Source: Saccoglossus kowalevskii
Taxonomy: Eukaryota > Hemichordata > Enteropneusta > Harrimaniidae
Length of the DNA: 17,858 nucleotides
Direction of reading: 5' to 3'
NCBI RefSeq assembly: GCF_000003605.2
Contig: NW_003122409.1
Coordinates: 315,011 to 332,868 of the forward strand
Of this stretch, positions 1 through 8,823 are shown piece by piece. The position numbers and the translations under genes were made by a program. Below the pieces are notes generated by a model. That model was not told the DNA's origin and ran no database searches. It saw nothing but the letters and a program-made list of their open reading frames with translations. Every line of letters begins with the position of its first letter. Positions within the stretch are counted from its first letter, which is position 1.

Positions 1-658
1 ATGTGGACTTCTCTCAGATTTGTTCATTTTGTGATGATATCTTCAATTCTCTTAATTTTGGTGAATATTTTTGTAATTTTTGGTAAAAAGTGATATTTTC
101 GACTTCTTGTTAAAAACCACAAGTCCGATTGCTTTGATATTACATATATAGGTACTACATGTGGACCTCTCTCAGATTTGTTCATTTTGTGATGATGTCT
201 TCAATTCTCTAATTTTCGTGAATATTTTTGTAATTTTTGGTAAAAAGTGATATTTTCGACTTTTTGTTAAAAACCAATAGTTCAATTGCTTTGATATTAC
301 ATATTTAGATACTACATGTAGACCTTTCCAGATTTGTTCATTTCGTGATGATATCTTGGATTCTATAATTTTGGTGAATATTTTTGTCATATTTGGTAAA
401 AAGTGATATTTTCGACTTCTTGTTAAAAACCAAAAGTTCAATTGCTTTGATATTACATATATAGATACTACATGTAGACCTTTCTCAGATTTGTTCATTT
501 CATGATGATATCTTCAATTCTCTAATTTTGGTGAATATTTTGGTCATTTTTGGTAGAAAGTGATATTTTCGACTTCTTGTTAAAAACTGTAAGTCCGATT
601 GCTTTGATACTATACATATTGTTCATTTTCTGATGATGTCTTCAGTTCTTTAATTGAA
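1..658. repeat. tandem satellite array, ~157-bp unit
   Basis: Four near-complete units begin at about 1, 159, 316 and 472, a spacing of 156-158 bases. A decayed fifth unit fades out around 650. Each unit holds the same landmarks in order: ATGTGGACCTCTCTCAG, a TGATGATRTCTTCAATTCT stretch, a GGTAAAAAGTGATATTTTCG stretch, then TTGCTTTGATATTACAT. The array is cut by the left edge of the window, so its full length is unknown. An open frame across it on the - strand repeats with the same period and is a by-product of the repeat, not a gene. Inverted copies of the same unit occur near 10476-10690. Confidence 0.92.
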
Positions 659-674
659 ATGTGCATTTCTAACA

Positions 675-705
675 GCGGAGCTATCTCAGCCGATAGGCTG
701 CTTGT
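675..705. other. hairpin just after the satellite array
   Basis: A perfect 5-bp stem CAGCC-GATA-GGCTG (687-700) sits in a GC-richer patch directly after the decayed end of the array. A short hairpin next to a tandem core is the layout of the ends of some rolling-circle elements, so this may be the end of the element that carries the array. The stem is short and no clean border could be fixed. Confidence 0.3.
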
Positions 706-1140
706 TTTGATAAATGTGACAATGTCTCACAAAAGTAAAATCAAAATTGTATTGTGGGCCATTCTTTCTATTCTTGTTTTTTCAACACAATATGTTTAAC
801 TTGACCATTGTGAAAAATAGAATAAAAGTAGATACCATGACCCACTGCTAATATTGTAATTACAATAGACATACTGTAAGATACTTTATTTAAGCTGGAA
901 TTAATTTTCGCTGAAAAGACATTTTGGGTGTTTTGTATGAAATTTATTAGTCCCCGTTCGGACGAAGTCCGAAAACAGGGACTTATAATTCGGTCTCCGT
1001 TCGTTTGTGCGTCCATGCGTCCGTGCATCCGTCTGGAGTCATATTTCAGAATCCCTTGGACCGATTCTGTTCATTCTTTGCATGTGCCTAGTACTTTATG
1101 TGGAACATATGCACATGCAGTGGTTGAGCGATTCGATTCA

Positions 1141-1860
1141 AAATGGCTGACTGGCAGCCATCTTGCTTTTTGAAAATGTTGTATTTTAGACATGCTTTGT
1201 CAGTTTTCACTCAAACTTGGTAAATAGATTATACATGTTAGGATACATGTCCATGACGATTTATTTCACAATTGGATCAAAGATGGCCGACTGGCAGCCA
1301 TCTTTTTTTTTGAAAATGTCTTATTTTGGACATTCTTTGTCAGTTTTCATTCAAACTTGGTACATAGTTTATACATGTTAGGATACATGTCCATGACGAT
1401 TTATTTCACAATTGAATCAAAGATGGCCGACTGGCAGCCATCTTGTTTTTTGAAAATGTTGTATTTTGGACATGCTTTGTCAGTTTTCATTCAAACTTGG
1501 TACATAGATTATACATGTTAGGATACATGTCCATGACGATTTATTTCACAATTGGATCATAGATGGTCGACCGGCAGGCATCTTGTTTATGTTTTTTTTA
1601 TGCGGTATCTTTGACATGCTCTGTCAGTTTTCATTCAAATTTGGCACGTACATGTACAAAAAATGTACTTTATACATGTTAGGATGCATGTCCATGACAA
1701 TTTGTTTCAAAATCTGATTGACAGCCATCTGACTTTTTGGCCTTACTACTATTAATATTTCCACAATTTATGTACCATTTTCATTTGTATTTGGCACATA
1801 CATCATACATATCAGTGTGTTTCATAATCAGATCAAAGATGGCCGAATAACGGCTGTTTT
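1141..1860. repeat. 140-bp tandem core repeats of the HINE-like element
   Basis: The landmark CTGGCAGCCATCTT recurs at 1151, 1291, 1431 and (changed) 1571, exactly 140 bases apart. Two further units near 1710 and 1840 are decayed. The central units are nearly identical and the right-hand ones diverged, so recent copying favoured the left part. At two unit junctions the sequence forms an inverted repeat AAGATGGC-(9)-GCCATCTT (for example 1280-1304). AAGATGGC also resembles a YY1 site; no function is claimed. Confidence 0.9.
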
Positions 1861-1947
1861 TATTTTTGGCCATATTACTACTACATGGAACACGTGTTTT
1901 GATGTAAATAAACAATCTGTTGTATACGCCACTTGGAACTCCACACG

Positions 1948-1967
1948 CGACAACCCCTCCGCTTTAA
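1948..1967. mobile_element. remnant end of a Harbinger-like MITE inside the HINE
   Basis: The stretch CGACAACCCCTCCGCTTTAA closely resembles the terminal repeat of the complete element at 8175-8333 (CGACCCTCCCGCTTTAA, read from its other strand). No partner end is visible, so this is either a truncated copy carried in the HINE or a shared short end sequence. The similarity is only about 17 bases. Confidence 0.35.
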
Positions 1968-2159
1968 TATGACGAGCACAAAGAGAACTTTTAAAAATTT
2001 AACGGGGACTGTGTCACTTTCAATGACTTGTTTTCACTGATTTTTGATGAGTTGAATGTAATAGGAAAAAAGTTATATTCGCTGGATTTTATTTTCACTG
2101 AATTATTCCTGCAGCGAAATTCCAAGCGAAAATAAAATATTTTACAGTAGTATGAAAAA

Positions 2160-2490
2160 GTAGAAATCTATAAACTGTTGTAGCTGTAAAGTGCACTGCA
2201 GTTTTCATGTCAAGTTACTTGTTTTGCTGGTCCTTGATTAAATGGCTTTGTTTAAGAGTTTCAGTTCTGATGCTCTCCCCCTCAGCCATGGGGAGTTGTG
2301 CAAAAATATTGAAACTGTTGTTTTAGCTTTCAAAAAATCTTATCTGTTGAATTCGCTGCCACTTTAATTGAGTGTGGATTGTGCTCCAGCTCTACTTGAC
2401 ATGTTGTCAGATTCTGAAGTAGACTCTAGAATGAGATAAAGCTTAAAAGTGTTATAATTGATGTGTACACTTACTCGGGCTGTTTTGCAG
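2160..2490. other. probable intron sequence upstream of the first recognised exon
   Basis: No supported gene here. A 41-codon ATG-initiated frame at 2242-2367 does not join the exon at 2491 and has no visible splice support. The last bases (TGTTTTGCAG, 2481-2490) form the splice acceptor of the exon that starts at 2491. Confidence 0.5.
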
Positions 2491-3481
2491 GGTAATCTGA
2501 AGAGAAAGAAAATGGTGAATGAGACATGTGGTAAATCGCTTTCAAACACATCGACTGAGCAGTCTGAGCTGTTATTAATAATGGCACGCCGGAGACGCAA
2601 AACTGATGGAGATATATCATTAAGTGATCTGCCAACCTGTGTAAAACCACTCCCAAAGAAGCCGCCAAGGAAATCAATAAACAGGTAGAGAGGAATATTA
2701 ACAGACATCTTTTTTTTTTTTATTCATAGAAAGTGTTTTTGGCACTAGTTTACTGAAATCTTATCACATGCCAATCGATGCTGCTCTATAATCTATCTAA
2801 CCATGATAATTGAAACATAGGATGTGGTGATTAGGGAGAATACAACACTATTCAGGGGGTGAAAATGTGTTTCCTGGTTCTGTCACCCTCTTGGTATACT
2901 GTGAAATACTTTATTTTCGTTGGAATTAATTTTCACCGAAAAGGCTTTTTGGGCGTTTTGTATGGAATTTATTTTCTCTGATTTTTGATGAGTTTAATGT
3001 GAAATATAGGAAAAAAAGTATATTCCTGGATTATATTTTCACAGAATCATCCCTTCAGCGAAAATAGCGAAAATAAATTCCAAGCGAAAATAAAGTATTC
3101 TACAGTATTACAAGTCACAACCAATTTAAATATGGTGCAAGCACATGTAGTTGAATCCGAAAAAAAAAATTGAGGTTCAAAAAATAATGAATACATATTA
3201 GATCTTCCCTATTCTTTTTCCCATACAGTACCAGCTCATCAAAAAGCTCTTTGAGTTCAATGACAAGTGATCTAAGTCTCTCACTCAAAGATACAGACAG
3301 TGTAAATGATGATGTGTATGATGAAGCTATGAGCACCCAAGAGGAAAAAAAAATAGAGAATGGCACCAGGGAAGAAAAAAAAAAGGATGTTTGTGATGAG
3401 TCTGAAGATGCAGTTTATGAATGTGCAGTCGGGGATGATCGTTCTGATGATGAGATGTATACGACTCTTGATAGTCCATAA
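2491..3481 (+). CDS. 3' end of an unidentified gene: two terminal coding exons (2491-2684, 3229-3481)
   Basis: The first exon follows the acceptor TGTTTTGCAG and ends at the donor ACAG|GTAGAG. The second follows CCCATACAG and runs to TAA at 3479-3481. The phases fit exactly: two bases (AG) left over from the first exon plus T from the second give one serine codon. The joined frame gives 148 residues. Visible in order are a basic run RRRR (33-36), a PxxPxR class II SH3-binding motif (P55 to R60), a serine-rich stretch (65-84), and a very acidic tail with three tyrosines in acidic or polar surroundings (Y95, Y128, Y142). There is no folded domain, membrane segment or signal peptide, so this looks like a disordered C-terminal tail of an intracellular adaptor or signalling protein. 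That role is inference. Upstream exons lie beyond the nested transposon or outside the window. I do not recognise the family. Confidence 0.72.
2899..3105. mobile_element. mariner-type MITE, copy 2, intact and intronic
   Basis: CTGTGAAATACTTTATTTTC at the left and its imperfect reverse complement ending TATTCTACAG at the right are flanked by TA (2897-2898 and 3106-3107). The 207-bp body aligns along its length with the two halves of the split copy at 874-2147. It lies inside the 2685-3228 intron, about 120 bases before the splice acceptor. It has no open frame and is non-autonomous. Confidence 0.8.
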
Positions 3482-3845
3482 AGGACTTCTTAGTATCCTA
3501 GCAACAATAGTTGTAACACATTTTTTTTTATATAATTTTATGATGGAAATCAGTTCTGTTCAGTATCATATTTTCAATTCAAAGCAGAATCTTTCTAGCT
3601 AAATCATTATAGAAATATCTATTTTTTTTCAATATAGAAACATATTTGTTTAATATGGTAGTATTAAATGTGCCTTAATTGATATGCCAATCTCCATCTT
3701 AATTATATTAACACAGATTTATGCAGATTGTTATTGTTTTATCTAATCAGGATGCACAAAACCATTGAGCTTCCATGATTGGCACAACGTAACTATTTGC
3801 ATAAATTTGCATAAGTACTAAATAAAAAAAAAACTGTGCTGTGAA
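3482..3845 (+). promoter_or_regulatory. 3' untranslated region with poly(A) signal
   Basis: After the stop codon the sequence is AT-rich with T runs and no sustained frame. A canonical AATAAA at 3821-3826 is followed within 20-40 bases by TG- and T-rich sequence (CTGTGCTGTG, then a T run), the usual arrangement for cleavage and polyadenylation. This would give a 3' UTR of about 360 bases. AATAAA is common in AT-rich DNA, so cDNA would be needed to fix the end. Confidence 0.45.
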
Positions 3846-4596
3846 ATCTTTTTTTTTTAATCAAGGATTTGAGTATCAAACTGCGATGAGATATTTTTTT
3901 AGGGTTTCATCCTCTTGTTCCAGTCTGTTTAAATTATAATTAATTCATTGTAAATTGTTCTTTAATGTCTTCAGACTTTTCTGAAGTGAAGAGTCAATAA
4001 TTAGTTTTCTAAAAGGAAAGATTCTTGTAATTGTTTCTCTGATGTATGCATGGAGTAGAATGATGGAGAATTTCTACTTTGCTATGTGTATGTATACTCT
4101 CACTTTTTTTAATGAGTACATCTACCGGTATTTGTCTTTCTCCCTTGCCAAATTATGGTGTCCATACTTGGACTAAACTGAACATTCCAACACTGGTGGA
4201 CACCAGTATAAAATTAATATAGTTAATTAACACTTTCTCAACTGATTTCTAACGGTGTTAAAAATTACGATGTCTTTATCTTCTGACAATTATTTGTTTA
4301 AATCCTCCCCATTTTTATCTCGCAATCTAAATTGTGTGTCTTACCAGTTTAACGAAAACAGTTGTAAGGTGCTGAATTTGAAACATCGCTATGAACAATA
4401 TGAATAGTTAATTAACTTACCACAAATTATTTTTCTTTAGTTGATTACATAACTTTTGGAATTATTGATTTTTGATCTCTGTATGAGGTACGATCAAAGA
4501 TCATAATATAAACTTCATGAAAAAAAATAGGACATAAAATGTCATTGACTAGACCAGGAATGGTGAGATTAAATGTTATTAGTGATATCAGTCTTA
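3846..4596. other. AT-rich non-coding stretch
   Basis: Nothing supported here: short frames only, T and A runs, no convincing exon, inverted repeat or tandem repeat. Confidence 0.5.
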
Positions 4597-5240
4597 TCAG
4601 TTAGGTCAAAGTGCAATTATCAAATCAAATTTGTAGTGACTAATATACAAATCATGCAATACATCGGTAGCAATGAGTTTAATGTATCAGACTCGTTCAT
4701 TAATGATGTGTCTATTGGGGATTTATTCAGAAATTAGGTCAAAGTATATATTATAGAGTAGGTCAGAGGTCATACCAGACCAGTAAGGTCACCAGTGAGG
4801 TCACATGTCATGCCAGGTCACAGTATCATTCAAGGGCAGTAAGAGGACAAAGTATCGAGGATTAATTTATTGAGATCAACATGTCTACTGTTGATTGGGT
4901 CAGAAATTAGGTCAAGTGCATATTATAGACTACCCGTAGATCAGGATAAGGTCATTGTGTCAGACAAGGTCAGCAATGAGGTCAGTATTTCATTAGAAAC
5001 CAGACTAGGTGACAGTTTCATTATAAACTAGGTCAGGATAAGGTCATTGTCTCAACAAAGTCAGCAATGAGGTCAGTATTTCATTATAAAACAGACTAGG
5101 TGACAGTTTTCATTATAGACTAGCGGTAGGTCTGGAATAAGTTCACATTAGTGGCAAGGTCAGCAATTAGATAAAGTATTATAAGAGATCCTAAACTACG
5201 ACTTGAAAACTTTGTTTAGTGACTAGATCAGAGTGTTATC
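4597..5240 (+). repeat. degenerate minisatellite rich in AGGTCA
   Basis: The clearest units start with AGGATAAGGTCATTG at 4943 and 5035, 92 bases apart, with a third decayed unit near 5131 and looser copies to the left (GTCAGAAATTAGGTCAA near 4729 and 4900). Fifteen exact AGGTCA hexamers occur here, all on the + strand: 4603, 4736, 4760, 4767, 4786, 4798, 4815, 4909, 4949, 4967, 4979, 5030, 5041, 5070 and 5157. AGGTCA is the nuclear-receptor half-site. Several pairs form direct repeats: spacing 1 at 4760-4772, spacing 5 at 5030-5046, spacing 6 at 4786-4803 and 4967-4984. Repeat origin is certain enough; a regulatory role is not shown. Confidence 0.8.
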
Positions 5241-6762
5241 ACTGACTATACGTGTTGTCTTGTGCATGTAAAACATGTTTTATTAGGCGTTATTCCATGA
5301 ACAACAACTTATATAATCAGTTTTGTCACCATACAATCAAAAAATCGTTTTCCCTATTGATTATATTCCTTTATTCATCCAAATACAATCCCTTGAATAT
5401 GCCATGTCTTCCATTTTACACATCGTTATCTTCCTGTGATGAAGACAAGCATATCAAAATTATTTACATTCTGATTAGGAAATTGAGTTTCTATTTTTTT
5501 TAATTTTTTTGAACAAAAATATTTTACATATTTTTTGATATCATTTTTTATATTAATAAGAATGTTGACATGCCACTTTCGTTAGAATACACCTATTTCA
5601 GTCACTGAGGGTGCTTTCGAAATTTTTCATCTGTTTTAATTTCTTAAAATAAGAAAGTATTATCATCCACTGCCTTGAAAAAACGGATCCATAATCATTT
5701 ATTTAAAGTGAATTTTGACATTACTGTCAGTGCCATATTTTTTTTCATACACAAAAACAGTTTTCATCTTTGCTGGTTGTTTTGCTGAGTGTGTCTTGAG
5801 ATCATTGAGCTGATTGGAACTGGTCCAACAAATAACGAAAAAAACTAATAATGAAGGACACGTAAAATACCAAATGAAGATATATATCGCTTTCAATTTA
5901 TTGCATCAATTTGTGTAAACTTATCAATGAAATTTAACTAAATGCATGTACATCATTTGTGAAAATGGTTTGATCTAATCAGTTCTAAACAGTCTTGAGA
6001 TGTGGTGTATAAAACAATATGACACTGACTGTATAAAATGTAGTGCAATATGTATTACCGGTATTATGTCACCTGACAAATCACATGACATGTATACTCC
6101 ACTTAGTATGCATTATCACATTTCAAATCAAAAAGAAAGGGAAAACCGATGTTATTTTTGGGGGGATTAAGATTCTGGAAAGTGTCTGTCCTGTATCTTT
6201 TTATCTCAGTGAGATATTTCAAAGCAATTTAATATCAATTTAGATGATAACTATCAATTACATTGGATGTAATTATAATATTATCAAATATTAATAAACC
6301 AATTCAATTTTAAGGATTACCATCTTATAAAAACTTATTAACACTTTTATAAAAAAAAAAATATTATACTAACAATGTTAAGAACCTTATTTGAATATCT
6401 GGGAATCTGAATATTTTAAATCAAAGCAGTGAATGATCATTGTGACACTGACTGACAAAACATGTAATTTCATTGGTTAATACTGGCATGATATGAACAG
6501 TAGCCGTCTTGCAGATCTGAATACAGTCAATGTTTTAATTACACGTCTGTTTACAATGATAGCTATTCATTGTGAGTTTTTAAATAATGTTTACTACTTC
6601 TGGTTTTGTGAATTGGTTCACTAATTAGTGCATTTTTTTTCTTCAGAAAAGTTGTTTCAAAATATAACGAAATTATGCTTTCAGTACTTATTTACTACCT
6701 GATTTAGAGTTGAATTTGTGTATATAATTGTTTTTGGAATATAGGGGGTCGTTTATACGTGG
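5241..6762. other. AT-rich non-coding stretch
   Basis: Only short chance frames of up to about 83 codons, low in complexity and without paired splice sites. A strong pyrimidine-rich acceptor-like site occurs near 6645, but no convincing exon follows. No gene is supported. Confidence 0.5.
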
Positions 6763-6787
6763 TGATGATGATGATGATGATGATGAT
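6763..6787. repeat. (TGA)8 microsatellite
   Basis: Eight consecutive TGA units, a trinucleotide microsatellite and likely length-polymorphic. No coding frame is supported around it. Confidence 0.95.
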
Positions 6788-7302
6788 TGAATGGTGCTCC
6801 CATTAAAGTAGGAATTACCAGAGCCAATTGGTTCTCTATAGCAAGGTCAAAAAGCCTTGTTCTGATTGTGAAATTGACAACATCGTGTATCATTCTCGCA
6901 AAGATAAGCTAGTATAATTGAATTCTTAGATTTATTTTTATTGGCAGAAGAATTTAGAATAGAAGGCAGCTGAAATCAACTTAGGGGACATATAATCATT
7001 GCAAATAACTTAGAGGGGCCTTGCCCTCCACTTTTAGAGTACTTTTAATACAGGGTGCCTTTACTGTAACAATGCCAACATCTAAATGGTAATTTTATAA
7101 ACATTCCAAATCTTGTAGTTATTTAGCTGTAAATAGTAACAGTATATAATGCATGCAAGTTAGCCTAATATAGGTTTCACACCACAATTACAAATTGTAC
7201 CTGTATAAGCTGGGTTATATAAACACCCATGATTATACCAGTAAATGCCAAACTATTTTTAAAGGGAATGCCATGCTTTATTTTAAACTGTTTTATTAAA
7301 TA
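6788..7302. other. non-coding stretch
   Basis: No exon, tandem repeat or paired inverted repeat could be supported. Sequence is AT-rich and mixed. Confidence 0.45.
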
Positions 7303-7340
7303 TACCATATTTGCTCTATTAGTAGCACATGTTCTTTTAT
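7303..7340. mobile_element. solo end of a short inverted-repeat element
   Basis: TACCATATTTGCTCTATTAG followed by TAGCACATGT closely resembles the left end of the element at 13035-13187 (ATATTTGCTCTATTTTTGGCACATGT). No matching right end was found within the next few hundred bases, so this is a truncated or decayed copy. Confidence 0.4.
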
Positions 7341-7403
7341 AATACATAAATAACATATATGTATCTGTAGCAAAATGACGAAAATCATATATGTCTTTAT
7401 TAG

Positions 7404-7492
7404 TGGTTTCCTTCTACTGGAGCAGATCTGGAAACTGGAATAAATCCAGCTTTTGTGCGTGTATTAAAATGTCATATACAGTACTCGGGTGG
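7404..7492 (+). CDS. candidate internal exon, unidentified
   Basis: The stretch follows CTTTATTAG and ends at TGG|GTAAAT. One frame is fully open across its 89 bases, with a varied, protein-like composition beginning WFPSTGADLETG and ending VLKCHIQYSG. The other frames contain stops. It would leave two bases over, which is phase-compatible with the candidate exon at 8688. An alternative donor (CGG|GTGGGT) would fit the candidate at 7928 instead. No family is recognised, and an 89-base open stretch can arise by chance. Confidence 0.2.
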
Positions 7493-7927
7493 GTAAATTT
7501 TTCTAGAAATGTTGTCAGTACCTGTGTGGTTGATTTCACTTCAGTTTTGGTTCATCATATAAGTGATGCCTACACGGTGTGTTAGTCAAACTTTTATTAT
7601 ATTGGTTCCATGTCACATGTCAAAATGGGAAAAAAAGTTGAATCATCGTATGATGTTTTGAGTCTGAAATTTTATGGAAAATTGTCAAATTGATATTTTT
7701 ACACTAGTATCTATGGTGAGACTATTTCTTCATATATCAAATTTTGCTCAAAGACGAAAGATGAAAAAGTCATATTATTGATATGAATCCTAATAATAAT
7801 AATCCAAGGGAGGGGGGTATTCATTATATAGGCTGTCGCACTATGATATCATATGATTACATTTTTACATGTTCACTTATCAACACAGGCTCAAAATCTG
7901 CTGTGAAATAAATTGTTTTATTAACAG

Positions 7928-8065
7928 AAACACGTGCATGTATAAGAACAGCAGCAAGCAAAGTGATTTTATCTTCAAGTGTAAACAGTTGCTTCTTGCC
8001 AACCAGTCACTTTACATGTGGACTCATGCAGAATGTATACAAGTGCGATGGTCTATATAGTAGAG
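7928..8065 (+). CDS. candidate internal exon, cysteine-containing, unidentified
   Basis: A good acceptor (TTTTATTAACAG) and a strong donor (AGAG|GTAAAT) bound 138 bases with one open frame (incoming and outgoing phase 1-1). Symmetric phase 1 exons of this size are common for small extracellular modules. The translated segment has four cysteines and ends with SHFTCGLMQNVYKCDGLYSR. The spacing F-x-C then CDG is loosely like an LDL-receptor class A repeat, but the third cysteine and the acidic calcium-binding end are missing, so that label is not justified. It may be chance. Confidence 0.22.
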
Positions 8066-8174
8066 GTAAATGTGCGGTACCATGCTTATTTGAGGAAAAT
8101 TTTAATTTGACTTGAACTGCCTGATTGATTTTAAAGCTAAATAGAATCTTCAATTTTTTTTAATTTTAGGTTTA

Positions 8175-8333
8175 AAGCGGGAGGGTCGTCACCTGTGCAT
8201 GTGTGGGAATTGAGTCCCAAGCAGCGATAACAACACACGCTAAAAACGAAAAGGCTCATGGGTAGACGCTTGTTTGTAAACAATGACACGCTATGACCAT
8301 CTGACGCATGCGCAGGTGACGACTCCCTCGCTT
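8175..8333. mobile_element. Harbinger-like MITE with ~30-bp terminal inverted repeats
   Basis: The left end, AAGCGGGAGGGTCGTCACCT onward, is mirrored by the right end (AGGTGACGACTCCCTCGCTT). They agree at most positions over about 30 bases, including an exact TCGTCACCTG block. The element is flanked by TTA on both sides (8172-8174 and 8334-8336), the 3-base target duplication typical of PIF/Harbinger elements. It is 159 bp long, has no open frame, and is visibly more GC- and CpG-rich than its surroundings. Confidence 0.72.
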
Positions 8334-8687
8334 TTAATACAGTTTTTGTATAAAAAAAAGCCTGTTTTGCAGATTTTCACATTATCCTTAATATGGTGTG
8401 TAATTGTAGTGGGAGACCTGCTCTGAATTGCTTTTCATTTAGAATTGTCATCCTGTATCTGTCTTAAATGTCAACATTTTTTTTTAAATAACTAATTTCA
8501 CATTAGGTATTGCAGCTCTAAATTTTAGTACCAGTATAATGTGTTTTGTTTAAAATAACCATGTGAAAAATTCTTGGATGGGTCATTGGCTGCTGCATTT
8601 CTAAGTACAACGTTCTAAAGAGTGTAATTAATTGATAGTTTGAGCAAACTAATCATGGAAAGGATTTCAAATGTAATACTGTTTTAG

Positions 8688-8823
8688 GGTGAATATTTCT
8701 ATTCAAGTCAGTAAAATTTCCCTGTATTTCATTTGTAAAAATGTCAACAAATGTCACCAGTATGATTTTATTTCCGGAAATGCTAGAAAGTATCCAGCCA
8801 ACTATTTCACAGCATCTAAAGAG
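8688..8823 (+). CDS. candidate internal exon, unidentified
   Basis: The acceptor ACTGTTTTAG and donor AAAGAG|GTATTT bound 136 bases open in a single frame (45 codons plus one leading base). The segment ends with GNARKYPANYFTASKE. The incoming phase fits the candidate exon at 7404 but not the one at 7928, unless the alternative acceptor after TCTATTCAAG is used. No domain is recognised and the frame stays open for about 25 codons past the donor, so confidence is low. Confidence 0.2.

Larger units (their letters stand above)
949..2030 (-). mobile_element. tandem-core Helentron/HINE-like ('pearl'-type) element
   Basis: The left border reads AGTCCCCGTT (949-958). The exact reverse complement AACGGGGACT (2001-2010) lies 20 bases inside the right border, so the inverted repeats are asymmetric: terminal on one side, subterminal on the other. 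Next to the left end is a perfect 7-bp hairpin, TTCGGAC-GAA-GTCCGAA (957-973). The middle is a 140-bp tandem core. Comparison with the unbroken MITE copy at 2899-3105 shows no clear target duplication and a T-rich target; runs of T leave about 2 bases of border ambiguity. Asymmetric inverted repeats, a terminal hairpin, a tandem core and AT or TT insertion are the known features of HINEs and the bivalve pearl elements. Read on the - strand, the hairpin end finishes in CTAA, matching the CTRR rule. It has no transposase or helicase gene and must be mobilised in trans. Confidence 0.68.
874..2147. mobile_element. mariner-type MITE, copy 1, split by a nested insertion
   Basis: The left end (from CTGTAAGATACTTTATTT, 874) and right end (to TTTTACAG, 2147) are imperfect inverted repeats, each flanked by TA (872-873 and 2148-2149). 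The TA duplication and ~30-base imperfect terminal repeats fit a non-autonomous Tc1/mariner-like element. The two halves (874-~948 and ~2031-2147) match, in order, the unbroken copy at 2899-3105. The ~1.08 kb in between is a separate element, so this copy was inserted into after it had settled. It has no coding capacity. Confidence 0.75.

Noticed and set aside
172-498. 108-codon - strand open frame
   Set aside because: It lies wholly in the 157-bp satellite and its translation repeats with the same period.
928-1173. 81-codon + strand open frame and the overlapping - strand frame at 768-1028
   Set aside because: Both cross the left border of the HINE-like element, so they join unrelated sequences and are not plausible genes.
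2242-2367. 41-codon ATG-initiated frame upstream of the gene exons
   Set aside because: No splice site links it to the exon at 2491, and it ends in an in-frame TAA.
2364-2708. 114-codon - strand open frame
   Set aside because: It is antisense to the splice-supported + strand exon and starts in a poly-T region. The + strand reading with matching phases explains the sequence better.
7928-8065. LDL-receptor class A domain
   Set aside because: F-x-C and CDG are present, but the third cysteine, the spacing and the acidic calcium-binding end are missing.
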